From assembly GCF_022369515.1 (NCBI RefSeq), contig NZ_CP059724.1, positions 1 through 64,000 of the forward strand: a stretch of 64,000 nucleotides of DNA. The letters run 5' to 3'. Origin of the DNA: Paenibacillus sp. 19GGS1-52. GTDB lineage: Bacteria > Bacillota > Bacilli > Paenibacillales > Paenibacillaceae. Made by a program: the position numbers and the translations under genes. The notes under the pieces were generated by a model. The model was not told where the DNA came from. It worked only from the letters and a program-made list of their open reading frames with translations, and did no database searches. Below, one piece after another: positions 26,489 to 36,221 of the stretch (position 1 is its first letter; each line of letters opens with the position of its first letter).

Positions 26489-28123
26489 ATGCAACCAACC
26501 TATGCCATGGATGAAGCGCAGTGGAATAAGCTCATTCAAGATGTGGCGTATTATTTCGATGATCTGACCCTCAAGCGCGGGTTTCAATATTATAAACAGA
26601 AGCGTGTACAGCCGTTCAGAATGACCGAACCCCGGAAGATTAAAGCTTTGGTCGAAGGCAGCGACGATTACAGTGTATCCATTAATCTGGACGATTTCAC
26701 CCTAAGCCGTTGCAACTGTCCCGTCTCAGGCCCTTGCAAGCATATGGCCGCTGTGCTGATGAATTATGCCGAACAACAGGAGCGGTCTGTGAACAAGCTG
26801 GCTAACGCCACAGCGGCAGCGGCCCTGCATATCCCTCCAGCCAGTCCGTCGTCTGCCCCAGCAGCAGCCTATAGTAATCGTCAAGAACAGCTGAAGGAGC
26901 AGGCCCGCCAACTTCCTGCTCAGGGGATCGCGGAATGGTGGGACTATTTTGCGACATGCCTGGCCCCGCTGGCTCTGAACACCCGAAATCCACAGTACGT
27001 GGAACGGTCCTTATCCTCAATAGCCAAGTTAAAGCCGCAGCTAACACCTATAAGCGAGAAGCTGTTCAATCTCCATACTCACCTCTTTATTTTGGAAGCC
27101 ATAATCCAAGCATCAGGGAGCCCTGCCGGTGTCTATAGCCCTTCACTGGGGTATTTCACCCATCTTGCTGTATCTGAACTACAGGATGCCATAGCCCAGT
27201 TGTTAGTTGAGGAGCTGCCGCTGGCAGCAGAGCCTGACCAGTGGCAGCGCATCTCCGATACTATAGCTTACCTGCGGCGGGAGATGTTGACCGAAGCACG
27301 AGATCGCTTGCGGGATCAGCCCCGTTTCTCGGTATGTTATGACCTACTCTGGAGAAATTGGATCGCGCCTAATATCAGCAGCACAGCACTTTATACAGAG
27401 GAAATAGCCCAACTGCAGCAGGCGGAAAGCGAGCTTGGGGCTGCACTTTCTCGCAATGCACTCCTGCTTGCTAAGAGCCGGATGTATTTCTATCTGTCCG
27501 AAGATCAGACCGCTATGACCCTGCTGAGAAGTGCGGCAGAGCGTCCCGGCCTTCATCCGGACGAGTTCATGAGCTTTCTGACTTCTCTTTTGGTTATGGG
27601 CGATTGGCCACGAATGGCCGCATGGCTCGCCGAAATCGGCCCTTTACTAAACAGCCGCATCTATAATTTGCAGAGATATTCTGACTACTGGGAGGAAGCG
27701 GTTCAACATCTTCCTGCAGCGGAGCCCCAAATGTGGAGTACGCTGACCCTTATGCTTCCTACCTCTCGTGAGATTTACGATGAAAAGCTGTTGGCCTACG
27801 GCAAATGGCAGGAATGGATGGACTATCAGCTGTCCATTGGTAAAGAGCCCTCCGATTTCCGAGTCAAGGATCTGCAGCCTCTGGAGAAAAATGCACCGGA
27901 GATTCTCCTGCCCTTCTATCATCAGGCTGCAGAAAGATATGTGCTGGAGAAAAACAGGCACAGCTATAAATCAGCGGTTAAATTACTCAAACGATTAGCC
28001 AAACTATACAAAAAAATGAAGCGTGAGGAACGGTGGGAGCTATTTATGAGCTCCTTCACGATTCGTCACAGCAGGCTTCGCGCTCTGCAGGAGGAGCTTC
28101 GGAAAGGAAAGCTGATACCATGA
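26489..28123 (+). CDS. SWIM zinc-finger protein
   Basis: 544 residues. The SWIM zinc finger is near residues 55-90, with C75, C77, C83 and H85 in the order CxCx5CxH. The rest is a long helical region with Leu/Ala-rich repeats, of unknown function. SWIM domains bind DNA or proteins. Its stop overlaps the start of a SNF2 helicase by ATGA, so both are translated together. This pairing is also seen in other Firmicutes and suggests a joint role in chromatin-like DNA remodelling or repair; the exact role is unknown. Confidence 0.87.
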   Translation: MQPTYAMDEAQWNKLIQDVAYYFDDLTLKRGFQYYKQKRVQPFRMTEPRKIKALVEGSDDYSVSINLDDFTLSRCNCPVSGPCKHMAAVLMNYAEQQERSVNKLANATAAAALHIPPASPSSAPAAAYSNRQEQLKEQARQLPAQGIAEWWDYFATCLAPLALNTRNPQYVERSLSSIAKLKPQLTPISEKLFNLHTHLFILEAIIQASGSPAGVYSPSLGYFTHLAVSELQDAIAQLLVEELPLAAEPDQWQRISDTIAYLRREMLTEARDRLRDQPRFSVCYDLLWRNWIAPNISSTALYTEEIAQLQQAESELGAALSRNALLLAKSRMYFYLSEDQTAMTLLRSAAERPGLHPDEFMSFLTSLLVMGDWPRMAAWLAEIGPLLNSRIYNLQRYSDYWEEAVQHLPAAEPQMWSTLTLMLPTSREIYDEKLLAYGKWQEWMDYQLSIGKEPSDFRVKDLQPLEKNAPEILLPFYHQAAERYVLEKNRHSYKSAVKLLKRLAKLYKKMKREERWELFMSSFTIRHSRLRALQEELRKGKLIP

Positions 28124-31100
28124 ATATGCAGTTGCGCACCATTACCGTTCAACTTGCCCTAACTCCATATGGAGATGCACTGATCTTTGGAACCAATAAC
28201 GGGCACGAAGCCGTGCCTGGCCTTTATCTCAAGCAGCGGCTGTTCGCCTGGCATGCGGACTCTTTTTACGGTACTGAGCTAACCGTTCAGAATGCCGAAG
28301 GTGTAGAACTCGTCATTCTTCCCGCGGAGCAGGTAATTCCGTTCTTCGCGGCACGCAAGCTGCTGACCCATATCGATTGGAACTGGGAGGGCTCAGCCGC
28401 TCAATTGCTTGAGCTGGCACCACTGCTCGCTGCAGCCCTTGAGGAGAAGAAATATATTCCCAGCTTCACCGCACATCAGGCAGGCAAGCTGCAGTGGACT
28501 TGGGATGAAGAAGTCTTACGGCTGGCGGCGGAAGCCAATGCACAAGCGCAAGCTGCACACTTAGAGCTTAGCCTGAACAGCAGCTTTGCAGACGGCCTGC
28601 AGGCGGCATTCTCTGCGGCTGTGTTTCAGCGGCATTATGGAACAGAAGCTGAGACCGGCGATCTACGCAGCGAGTATCCGCTGCTATTCGAGCGCAGCGG
28701 CGCGGGGGCGGCAGGTATGGATGCCGCCTCATGGCTTATGGCGATCGGCTGGAAGGCCGACACGGCGCCCTTCCGGCCCGCGCTGCAGCTACTGGAGCCG
28801 GACGCGGATGCGGACGACTCGCACTGGCGGCTGCAGCTGCTGCTTCAAGACAAGCGCGATGATTCCGCGCTTGTTCCGGTAAGGCTCGCCGAGGATGGCG
28901 AGCCGCATGGCTTGTGGCCGACAGCATGGTCGGCCCACGTGCACGAGCGCGCCGCAGGCTGGCTTACGAGCCTGCGGGCAAGCATGCCGGCCGAGCGCTT
29001 CGCGCCGGGCGGCGATGTGCTGGCCGAACCGCTCAGCGATGAAATCGCCTGGCGGTTCTTGACCGTGGACAGCCAGCTGCTGCTGGAAGCTGGCTGGCAA
29101 GTGCTGCTTCCGGCGTGGTGGGAAGCAGCCAGCCGGAAGAAACCGCGCCTGCGCGCCAAGATCAGCTCCGGCGAGGGCAATCGCGGCGGCCAGTCGCTGT
29201 TCGGGCTGGATTCGCTGATCGACTTCGATTGGCGCATCTCCATCGGAGACGCTGACCTCTCCGAGGCAGAGTTCGCCGAACTCGTGGCCCGTGGACAACG
29301 ACTCGTGCGGTTCAGAGGCCAATGGGTGCCGCTGGACCCCGCCCTGCTGGCTCAGATTCAAAGAGCCATGGCCGGCATGGACAAGTCGCAAGGCTTGTCC
29401 TTTCAGGATATTCTTCAGCTGCATCTGCTGGGCAGCGTCGATGAAGCCGAGAACGACAATGCCTCCGAGGAACAGCTTCTGGAGGATGCGACGCGCGTCC
29501 GGCTTGAGGTGGAGCTGAACGAGCATTTAATCGGGCTCATCGCCCAGCTCGGTCAACGCTCCCAGTGGCCGAAGCCGGCAGTACCCGCCAGTTTACAGGC
29601 AGAGCTGCGGCCTTATCAGCATGAAGGTTATGCCTGGCTTGCTTTTCTGCGCCGCTTTGGTCTGGGTGCTTGTCTCGCGGATGATATGGGACTCGGCAAA
29701 ACCGTCCAGCTGATCGCCTACCTGCTCCACCTGAAAGACCAGTCAGACGTAGGCCCAGCGCAGCGTGAGGCGGCGATCCGTTCACACAGCGCTCCACCGG
29801 AATGGCCTTCGCTGATCATCTGCCCTACCTCGGTACTTGGCAACTGGGAGAAGGAATTGCAGCGCTTTGCCCCGTCCCTGAACGTTATGCTCCACTATGG
29901 AAGCAGACGCCTCGATGCGGGCTTCTTCTATGGAGCCGCTGCGCAGGCCGATGTCGTCCTGACATCTTATTCCACCGCAACGCTGGATCAGGAGCTGCTG
30001 AAAGAATTCACTTGGGCAACCGTATGCCTGGATGAAGCACAGAACATCAAGAATGCCCAGACCAAGCAGTCGGCGGCGGTGCGCAGCTTCCCGGCTCTGC
30101 ACCGGATTGCGCTAACAGGCACACCTATCGAGAATCGTCTCTCAGAGCTGTGGTCGATCTACGATTTCATTACGCCGGGTTATCTAGGCAGCTCCAGAGC
30201 TTTTAATGAACGGTTCAGCAATGCCATTGAGAAGGAACATGATGTTAAACGTACAGCTGATCTGCAAAGGTTGGTCAAACCTTTTATGCTGCGCCGCAAG
30301 AAAAAAGATCCAGCGATTCAGCTGGACCTGCCGGAGAAGAACGAGATGAAGACCTATATTCATCTAACGGCTGAGCAAGCCGCTCTCTATGATCAGACCG
30401 TAAATGGACTCATGGAACGTATGCAGAAGCTCGAAGGCATTGAACGCAAAGGGGCGATTCTAGCTGCACTGACCGGACTTAAACAGCTATGCGATCATCC
30501 GATGCTGCTGACGAAGGAGGCGCTGCCAGATACAGATGCCGAGAACAAGCTCGACACCAGTGCGCTGATCGACCGTTCGGCCAAGCTGGAGCGACTACTG
30601 GCAATGGTGCGGGAGCTGCGCGAGGAGAACGAGCGCTGTCTTATTTTCACCCAATATGTCGGTATGGGCAAAATGCTGCAAGCCGTCCTGCAGGAAGAGC
30701 TTCAGGAGCCGGTGCTATATTTGAACGGCAGCTCGTCCAAGGCCGTACGGGACAAGATGATTGAACGGTTCCAGACCCCTATCCCGTCTGTTGCGGACTC
30801 ATTGCTGCCGTCTGAAGAGTCAGCCTCCGACCAACCAAATGTGTTTATCCTTTCACTTAAGGCGGGCGGAGTCGGTCTGAATCTAACAGCAGCCAACCAC
30901 GTCTTCCATTTCGACCGCTGGTGGAATCCGGCTGTCGAGAATCAGGCCACAGACCGCGCTTACCGCATGGGCCAAACCCGTGATGTACAAGTGCATAAGT
31001 TCATCTCGCTTGGTACGCTGGAGGAACGAATTGATGAGATGCTGGAGAGCAAGCAGCAGCTCAGCGACAATGTCATCGCCAGCTCCGAGGGCTGGATCAC

Positions 31101-31161
31101 CGAGCTGTCCACTGATGCGCTGAAGGATCTCTTTACATTGCGGCGGGAGTGGATGGGATAA
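28120..31161 (+). CDS. SNF2-family DNA helicase/translocase
   Basis: Swi2/Snf2 double-stranded DNA translocase of 1013 residues. The N-terminal half (1-490) is a large, Ala/Leu-rich region without clear motifs and is more GC-rich than its neighbours. The motor follows: motif I DDMGLGKT near 520, DEAQ near 638, SAT-like LTGTPIENRLSELWSI near 668, and the C-terminal lobe with LKAGGVGLNLTAANHVFHFD, QATDRAYRMGQ near 950. ATG 28120 overlaps the SWIM gene stop (ATGA). The motor probably strips or moves proteins along DNA; a link to transcription or repair is inference. Confidence 0.95.
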   Translation: MNMQLRTITVQLALTPYGDALIFGTNNGHEAVPGLYLKQRLFAWHADSFYGTELTVQNAEGVELVILPAEQVIPFFAARKLLTHIDWNWEGSAAQLLELAPLLAAALEEKKYIPSFTAHQAGKLQWTWDEEVLRLAAEANAQAQAAHLELSLNSSFADGLQAAFSAAVFQRHYGTEAETGDLRSEYPLLFERSGAGAAGMDAASWLMAIGWKADTAPFRPALQLLEPDADADDSHWRLQLLLQDKRDDSALVPVRLAEDGEPHGLWPTAWSAHVHERAAGWLTSLRASMPAERFAPGGDVLAEPLSDEIAWRFLTVDSQLLLEAGWQVLLPAWWEAASRKKPRLRAKISSGEGNRGGQSLFGLDSLIDFDWRISIGDADLSEAEFAELVARGQRLVRFRGQWVPLDPALLAQIQRAMAGMDKSQGLSFQDILQLHLLGSVDEAENDNASEEQLLEDATRVRLEVELNEHLIGLIAQLGQRSQWPKPAVPASLQAELRPYQHEGYAWLAFLRRFGLGACLADDMGLGKTVQLIAYLLHLKDQSDVGPAQREAAIRSHSAPPEWPSLIICPTSVLGNWEKELQRFAPSLNVMLHYGSRRLDAGFFYGAAAQADVVLTSYSTATLDQELLKEFTWATVCLDEAQNIKNAQTKQSAAVRSFPALHRIALTGTPIENRLSELWSIYDFITPGYLGSSRAFNERFSNAIEKEHDVKRTADLQRLVKPFMLRRKKKDPAIQLDLPEKNEMKTYIHLTAEQAALYDQTVNGLMERMQKLEGIERKGAILAALTGLKQLCDHPMLLTKEALPDTDAENKLDTSALIDRSAKLERLLAMVRELREENERCLIFTQYVGMGKMLQAVLQEELQEPVLYLNGSSSKAVRDKMIERFQTPIPSVADSLLPSEESASDQPNVFILSLKAGGVGLNLTAANHVFHFDRWWNPAVENQATDRAYRMGQTRDVQVHKFISLGTLEERIDEMLESKQQLSDNVIASSEGWITELSTDALKDLFTLRREWMG

Positions 31162-31247
31162 GCTCCGTCATCAGAATTTCGTTCGAATTCCTCAACCGTT
31201 AATTTTGGTATTACACCATAATAATAACTAGTAGAAGGAGCAACTCG

Positions 31248-32129
31248 ATGAATATCTTAAAAGAAACACCCACAGGAGAAGGCCGGAACGTAATCAGCAT
31301 CCTGGAAACTATAGATGTACATAGTGGTGAGCGTTCGGTATTGGCCACATTCGATTCCCTGATTGAGGCTCCGAACTGGACAAGTGATGGCGCAAGCCTT
31401 ATTTATAATAGTCTCGGTCGTATCTATTCCTTTGACCTTGCCACTAAAGAGAGTGTAGTCATCGAGTCGGCCTATGTCGATCATTGCAACAACGACCATG
31501 TGCTGTCTCCCGACAATGCTCTCCTTGCGGTAAGCCATCACACGCAGGAGGATGGACAATCCCGGATTTATGTCTTCCCTCTGGAAGGTGGCAACCCGAT
31601 CCTGATTACACCCATGGCTCCTAGCTATCTTCACGGCTGGTCGCCGGACGGCAGCAATTTGGCCTATTGTGCCGAGCGGAATGGCCAGTATGATATCTAC
31701 ACCATTCCGGTGGACGGCGGCGTTGAAGTTCAACTGACGAACACTCCGGGGCTAGATGATGGTCCAGAATACTCGCCGGACGGACAGCATATTTGGTTCA
31801 ATTCCGTGCGTACTGGACTTATGCAAGTATGGCGGATGAATGCTGACGGCAGCGAACCGACGCAGATGACCTTTGATGACAGCAACAACTGGTTCCCACA
31901 TGTATCCCCCGATAGTGAAAGCGTGGCCTATATCTCCTATCGGAAAGGGGACGTTGCTCCAGGTGACCATCCTGCGAATAAGAACGTTGAAGTGCGGATG
32001 ATGTCTAGTCGTGGCGGCGAGTTTCGTACAATCGTGAAGCTGTTCGGAGGACAAGGGACGCTTAATGTGAATTCTTGGTCGCCTGACAGTAAACAATTGG
32101 CCTTTGTGAGCTATCAGCTAAAAGATTAA
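31248..32129 (+). CDS. TolB-like beta-propeller protein
   Basis: 293 residues with repeated PD40/WD40-like units: NWTSDGASLIYNS, HVLSPDNALLAVS, GWSPDGSNLAYC, EYSPDGQHIWFNS, HVSPDSESVAYIS and SWSPDSKQLAFVS, about 40-50 residues apart, making a six-bladed propeller. There is no signal peptide, unlike periplasmic TolB, so it is probably cytoplasmic. Similar proteins occur alone in many Firmicutes with unknown substrate. AAGGAG precedes ATG 31248. It is probably its own unit, 86 bases after the SNF2 gene. Confidence 0.85.
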   Translation: MNILKETPTGEGRNVISILETIDVHSGERSVLATFDSLIEAPNWTSDGASLIYNSLGRIYSFDLATKESVVIESAYVDHCNNDHVLSPDNALLAVSHHTQEDGQSRIYVFPLEGGNPILITPMAPSYLHGWSPDGSNLAYCAERNGQYDIYTIPVDGGVEVQLTNTPGLDDGPEYSPDGQHIWFNSVRTGLMQVWRMNADGSEPTQMTFDDSNNWFPHVSPDSESVAYISYRKGDVAPGDHPANKNVEVRMMSSRGGEFRTIVKLFGGQGTLNVNSWSPDSKQLAFVSYQLKD

Positions 32130-32159
32130 TCAACCGCATAACCTATTCATCCAAGTGTT

Positions 32160-32885
32160 TTAATCGATATAAGTTCGTACCCCTATCCTGGAGAATATCG
32201 TGGTTTTCGCACTTCTGTTACTCTCAACAGGCAGGTCTAGTCTTGTAGATAAGCTACGAATATACTCAAAATCCGGGTGCAGTGCCTCATCTGTGAAATA
32301 GGCAGAGGTTCTGCTTCCGGGTATCCTTTCTTCATTAAGAGAATCAATGATTCCCTGCGCCGTTGTGATCCCTATCCCATGTCCGTAGAACTGATCATTG
32401 CCAAGTATAATCGCATTCTCGCCCTGCCACTCCGGCTTACTCGGCGCATGATCCGGGTTCCTGAAATAGACAACATCCCCTAAAGAAATCTCCGGTTTAC
32501 TATATGTAACAATTAACCGCAGGTTGCTGTCATAGTTCCAATCCCACAAGAACAGATCTCTGAAATACGTATTAAAGGCTTTCTCACCAATGGATTCGAT
32601 TGTAGCCCTATATAACACGACTACCATCGCCGTAGCGCATTCAAAAGCATATAGATGCCCATTCTGATAAATATCGAGCACACCCACCGAGGGCAAAACA
32701 TTATTATTCAGCTGGAGTCCACCATTATTCGTACGCGTCCAGAACCGTGGATTACCACGAGAGCCTTTGAACGTTGCAAAGTCCGCTTCGCTGGAATTCA
32801 AAGCCTTCGCCGATTCCATAATGTTGTTTCTCATATTCCGTTCGAAATTCTGAGCTTCGGGTGAAGGATAATAATACGCCACCAT
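32160..32885 (-). CDS. tgl: Protein-glutamine gamma-glutamyltransferase (spore coat)
   Basis: Transglutaminase that cross-links spore-coat proteins by joining Gln and Lys side chains. 241 residues with the Tgl active-site motif YAFECATAMVVVLY (catalytic C83), FNTYFRDLFLWDW, and the C-terminal WQGENAIILGNDQFYGHGIG. It lacks about 40 N-terminal residues of B. subtilis Tgl. A stop codon lies in frame a short way upstream, so that shortening appears real. AGGGGG precedes ATG 32885. It supports a spore-forming host. SigK-type control would be expected, but I see no clear promoter. Confidence 0.93.
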   Translation of the reverse strand: MVAYYYPSPEAQNFERNMRNNIMESAKALNSSEADFATFKGSRGNPRFWTRTNNGGLQLNNNVLPSVGVLDIYQNGHLYAFECATAMVVVLYRATIESIGEKAFNTYFRDLFLWDWNYDSNLRLIVTYSKPEISLGDVVYFRNPDHAPSKPEWQGENAIILGNDQFYGHGIGITTAQGIIDSLNEERIPGSRTSAYFTDEALHPDFEYIRSLSTRLDLPVESNRSAKTTIFSRIGVRTYID

Positions 32886-33045
32886 ACTTACCCCCTTTTT
32901 AAAGTTATCCGCTTTAAATATAGGTTATTGTACGTGTCAGACCCTCTGTTGGTGCAGAACAAAAAATAATATAAGAGTTCCCTCGTATACGTTTGTATTC
33001 ATAATCTTCGATTAATGAGTCCGGAAATGAGTTCGAACTTTTAAG

Positions 33046-33233
33046 ATAAGGGGAATTTCTCCCTCTAATTTCGTCAAAAATCTCATATTTAAGTAATTAG
33101 AGGGAAAAAGGACCTCTAATTCGTCTCGAATAACGTTGTTAAGCCTAAATGGATAAATTTAAGAGGAGAATTTCCCTCTAATCTCTAATTTAGCCTGATT
33201 AGGGCGGAAATAGAGGGACAAATTCCCCCTATT
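33046..33233. repeat. Modular palindromic repeat array, locus B
   Basis: Four palindromes (AAGGGGAATTTCTCCCTCT, then others near 33095, 33160 and 33212) with the same spacer order as locus A: TTTCGTCAAAA, then CGTCTCGAATAACG...TTAAGCC, then TCTCTAATTTAGCC. It lies between tgl and the AdeR-like gene, within a 497-base gap that also has a second hairpin at 33300-33359. Nothing else is visible in that gap. Confidence 0.9.
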
Positions 33234-33299
33234 TATATGCGATGGGGAAATCCCGCTCCCGCGAGGCCAGGCCCTGCTCTATAGCATAACGTGTCAGTG

Positions 33300-33359
33300 C
33301 ATCTGACTTCTGTTACCTCGGTTGGAAGCAACTCGATTCGAGTTTGACTGAGTCAGATG
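33300..33359. other. Nested hairpin downstream of the AdeR-like gene
   Basis: CATCTGAC (33300-33307) pairs perfectly with GTCAGATG (33352-33359), and AACTCGA/TCGAGTT forms an inner hairpin around one base. There is no T-run, so it is not a normal terminator. Confidence 0.6.
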
Positions 33360-33382
33360 ATAATCAAGTGCTTGCTCTCCAC

Positions 33383-34651
33383 TTATTCCCGAACATCCTG
33401 AAACCACAGATTCAGCTGCCCGGTCTCTTCGGTCAGGATATCCAGATAGATTGATGTGCGGTAGGCGGTATCCTTCAGGCTTTTGCCTGTAATCTCGGCA
33501 ATCCGGTTTAATCTGTACATTAGCGTGTTGGTGTGAATATGCAGAAAAGCGGCAGATTCCTTCAGATTGCTATTCAGCGATAAATAGACGGCAACCGTCT
33601 GGACAAAATCACTTTTATGCTCGCGGTCATGCTCTTTTAGTGGATAGAGTAACGGACTTTTGCGGGTCCGGCTGCGCTTCTGCTCTATAATCAGTGGAAG
33701 GTACGCCCAAAAACCGACATCCTCGTACAGCAGCAAATCACGGGCATGAAAGGGCAGCAGCTTCTTAAGCTCCAGAATAGAGACGGCTTCCCGGTAGGCA
33801 ATGGCTACTGAGGTATATCCCTCATAATGAAGGCTGCAGCCAGCAACCAGCAGACAGCCCTCGCTTGCATGCATATCCTTCATCAGCTTATGCATAAACG
33901 AGGAAAGGACATCCGTTCCCTGGGCAGGAAAAATAGAGGAGAATAAAATAATTAGCCGATTATGCTCTGCCGTCTGAAACAGCAGCCGCAGCCCGGTCTG
34001 CGCCGCCATCGCTTGCTGAAATTTCAGTACAAAATGCTCATCGATACCTTTGTCACTCTCAAAGACGCTGATATAATAGCTTTCCGGCAAAAGAATCGAC
34101 CAAGCCTCGGCATCCTGTTTGATGCTCAGCTCCGTATCATAATGCGAAGTCAGCAGTTTCCAGAAGAAATCTTCCTGCGTTTTCTCCTGCTTCATTCTCC
34201 AGCCCCGTTGCTTCAGCAAGTAACGGCTGGCAATGCCGGCAGCTTTCTCGACAATACTCTCCGCATGTCCTTCTGCGAGATTCCCAGTATCGACTACCCA
34301 TATATAACCGAGAATCTCCTTCTGATGCTTAATGCAGATCGCCAGCCGGGGGCCGAGCCCTACCTCCAGCACGGCCGGAATCCTAATCGGATGCACGGAA
34401 TTCTCCAGATCATGCATAACGCCTTTTTTACGCAAGCCTATGATAACGGCGTTCGGAACTTTTTTGCCGATAATGGTTGAGATTCTTGCCGGATCACTCT
34501 CAAACTGATGCGAGCTGTATCCGATGACATGGTGGTTGCTGTCCTCAATCGTTACCTGAGACTGAAGAGATTCACTTATGGTATCCGCCAAGGACTCCAT
34601 GCTGTCAAAAAAACGATCAAAGGATGAATCTGTTCCTGTCAATGTCCCCAC
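33383..34651 (-). CDS. AdeR/PucR-type transcriptional regulator
   Basis: 422-residue regulator. An N-terminal sensor region (about 15-150) is followed by a GGDEF-like degenerate middle region and the C-terminal PucR-type HTH_30 domain (about 350-415: SLNSNLKESAAFLHIHTNTL, then MYRLNRIAEITGKSLKD). In B. subtilis, AdeR of this family activates the ald gene. Here the gene follows ald on the same strand, across a terminator, which makes that role likely. The GTG start is uncertain: the ribosome site is poor, and a TTG nine bases further is an alternative. Confidence 0.85.
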   Translation of the reverse strand: MGTLTGTDSSFDRFFDSMESLADTISESLQSQVTIEDSNHHVIGYSSHQFESDPARISTIIGKKVPNAVIIGLRKKGVMHDLENSVHPIRIPAVLEVGLGPRLAICIKHQKEILGYIWVVDTGNLAEGHAESIVEKAAGIASRYLLKQRGWRMKQEKTQEDFFWKLLTSHYDTELSIKQDAEAWSILLPESYYISVFESDKGIDEHFVLKFQQAMAAQTGLRLLFQTAEHNRLIILFSSIFPAQGTDVLSSFMHKLMKDMHASEGCLLVAGCSLHYEGYTSVAIAYREAVSILELKKLLPFHARDLLLYEDVGFWAYLPLIIEQKRSRTRKSPLLYPLKEHDREHKSDFVQTVAVYLSLNSNLKESAAFLHIHTNTLMYRLNRIAEITGKSLKDTAYRTSIYLDILTEETGQLNLWFQDVRE

Positions 34652-34744
34652 CCCAACCTGAGAAAAATAGCCGAATCTTGTATTTATAAAGTGATTTCAT
34701 TATATTACGCATCGCTAGGGCTGACTATAGCACAGGAAAATTAC

Positions 34745-34786
34745 GCAAAAAAAGAACAACCCATGATTGCTCATAAGGCTGTTCTC
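34745..34786 (-). terminator. Terminator after ald
   Basis: Minus strand AGAACAGCC pairs with GGGTTGTTCT around a loop of about 14 bases, followed by seven T. It separates ald from the regulator gene. Confidence 0.85.
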
Positions 34787-34817
34787 CAGTTAACCCCTCT
34801 AGTCTCTTCTATTCCTA

Positions 34818-35951
34818 TTAGATCAGAGTGAACTCATGCTCTAATGCTTGCTCTACTGTGTAGCACTCTTCCCCAAGAGCTTCTGCTACAGCTTGGCAAG
34901 TGATTTTACCGTTGGCGATGTTAACGCCGCTTCTTAGACCTGCATCTTCTTGAATAGCCTTAAGTGCACCTTTATTGGCAATTTGCAGAGCGTAAGGAAC
35001 CGTAACATTCGTTAAAGCCATCGTTGATGTTTTGGCAACAGCACCCGGCATATTCGCTACGGAATAATGCAGCACACCATGTTTCACGAATACTGGATTG
35101 TCATGGGTAGTTACACGATCAATAGTTTCTACAATCCCGCCTTGGTCAATGGCCACGTCGACAATAACTGAGCCCGGCTTCATCGTCTTAACCATGGCTT
35201 CAGTCACCAGTTTCGGCGCTTTTGCACCTGGAATCAGTACTGCACCGACCAATAGATCCGCCTCAGCAACCACTTTAGCAATATTGAACGGATTGGAGAT
35301 CAGTGTATTGATCTGTGAGCCAAAAATATCGTCCAGTTGACGCAAGCGATCTGCACTCAGGTCAACGATAGTAACATCTGCACCAAGGCCAATCGCCATC
35401 TTGGCTGCATTAGTACCCACTACACCGCCACCAATGATACTAACTTTGCCTCTGCTGACTCCAGGAACCCCGGAGAGCAGAATACCTTGTCCGCCATAGT
35501 TCTTTTGCAAGAATTGAGCGCCCAGCTGTACAGACATCCGTCCGGCTACTTCGCTCATTGGCGTCAATAGCGGCAGTGTGCGTCCATGAACTACCGTTTC
35601 ATAACCGATGGCAAAGACGCCATTGTCTTTAAGCGCTGCAGCCAGTGCAGGTTCAGGAGCAAGATGCAGATAAGTGAACAGGATCAGACCTGGACGGAAG
35701 TATTGATATTCACTTTCCAGAGGTTCTTTAACCTTCATTACCATTTCAGAAGAACTCCAGACCGTGGCTGCATCTTCAATCAACTTAGCTCCGGCTGCTG
35801 CATATTCTTCATTGATAAATCCGCTGCCTACACCCGCTCCGGCTTCAACTAGAACCTGATGTCCTTCAGAAATAAGACTTACTACCCCAGCAGGTGTAAT
35901 CGCTACACGATTTTCATTATTTTTAATTTCTTTAGGCACTCCGATAATCAT
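34818..35951 (-). CDS. ald: Alanine dehydrogenase
   Basis: NAD-dependent conversion of L-alanine to pyruvate and ammonia, important for growth on alanine and during sporulation or germination. 377 residues, standard length. Starts [20 protein letters not shown]; substrate/NAD domains include the Rossmann glycine motif [20 protein letters not shown] (about 168-187) and [11 protein letters not shown] near 300. The catalytic H96/D270-like residues lie in HLAPEPALA and MTTHD-like segments. CAGGAGAGATT precedes the ATG. The AdeR-like regulator gene is next to it. An inverted repeat about 100 bases upstream (36052-36069) may be its operator. Confidence 0.96.
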   Translation of the reverse strand: MIIGVPKEIKNNENRVAITPAGVVSLISEGHQVLVEAGAGVGSGFINEEYAAAGAKLIEDAATVWSSSEMVMKVKEPLESEYQYFRPGLILFTYLHLAPEPALAAALKDNGVFAIGYETVVHGRTLPLLTPMSEVAGRMSVQLGAQFLQKNYGGQGILLSGVPGVSRGKVSIIGGGVVGTNAAKMAIGLGADVTIVDLSADRLRQLDDIFGSQINTLISNPFNIAKVVAEADLLVGAVLIPGAKAPKLVTEAMVKTMKPGSVIVDVAIDQGGIVETIDRVTTHDNPVFVKHGVLHYSVANMPGAVAKTSTMALTNVTVPYALQIANKGALKAIQEDAGLRSGVNIANGKITCQAVAEALGEECYTVEQALEHEFTLI

Positions 35952-36051
35952 TGTTAATCTCTCCTGTCTGATATGTTTCTCTTATGTAAAGAATGATAAC
36001 ATATGAATTGCCTTTTCTATTTGGTGAAAAATAAAAACTTTAGCTGTCATG

Positions 36052-36069
36052 ATTGTGTTTTAACACAAT
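36052..36069. promoter_or_regulatory. Inverted repeat upstream of ald
   Basis: ATTGTGTT and AACACAAT flank a 2-base centre. It lies about 100 bases upstream of the ald start, a usual place for an activator. That it is the AdeR target is inference. Confidence 0.45.
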
Positions 36070-36138
36070 GGAGCAGTGTCGAAGCTGTACCAAAACGCCA
36101 TATCCCTTGCCACACCTAACATTACCCAAAAAATAAAC

Positions 36139-36168
36139 CAAAAAAAAGACACCCTCTAAGGTGTCTGG
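36139..36168 (-). terminator. Terminator after the M20 amidohydrolase gene
   Basis: Minus strand AGACACC pairs with GGTGTCT (loop of five) and is followed by eight T. Confidence 0.9.
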
Positions 36169-36221
36169 ATGGTTGAATGTATCTCTGAGCTCATTGTTCG
36201 CACACGTTATGTTTAGTAACA

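Noticed and set aside
28789..29526. Long minus-strand open frame of 245 codons
   Set aside because: It is opposite the GC-rich part of the SNF2 gene, with no ribosome site and no known domain; GC-rich coding often leaves such open antisense frames.
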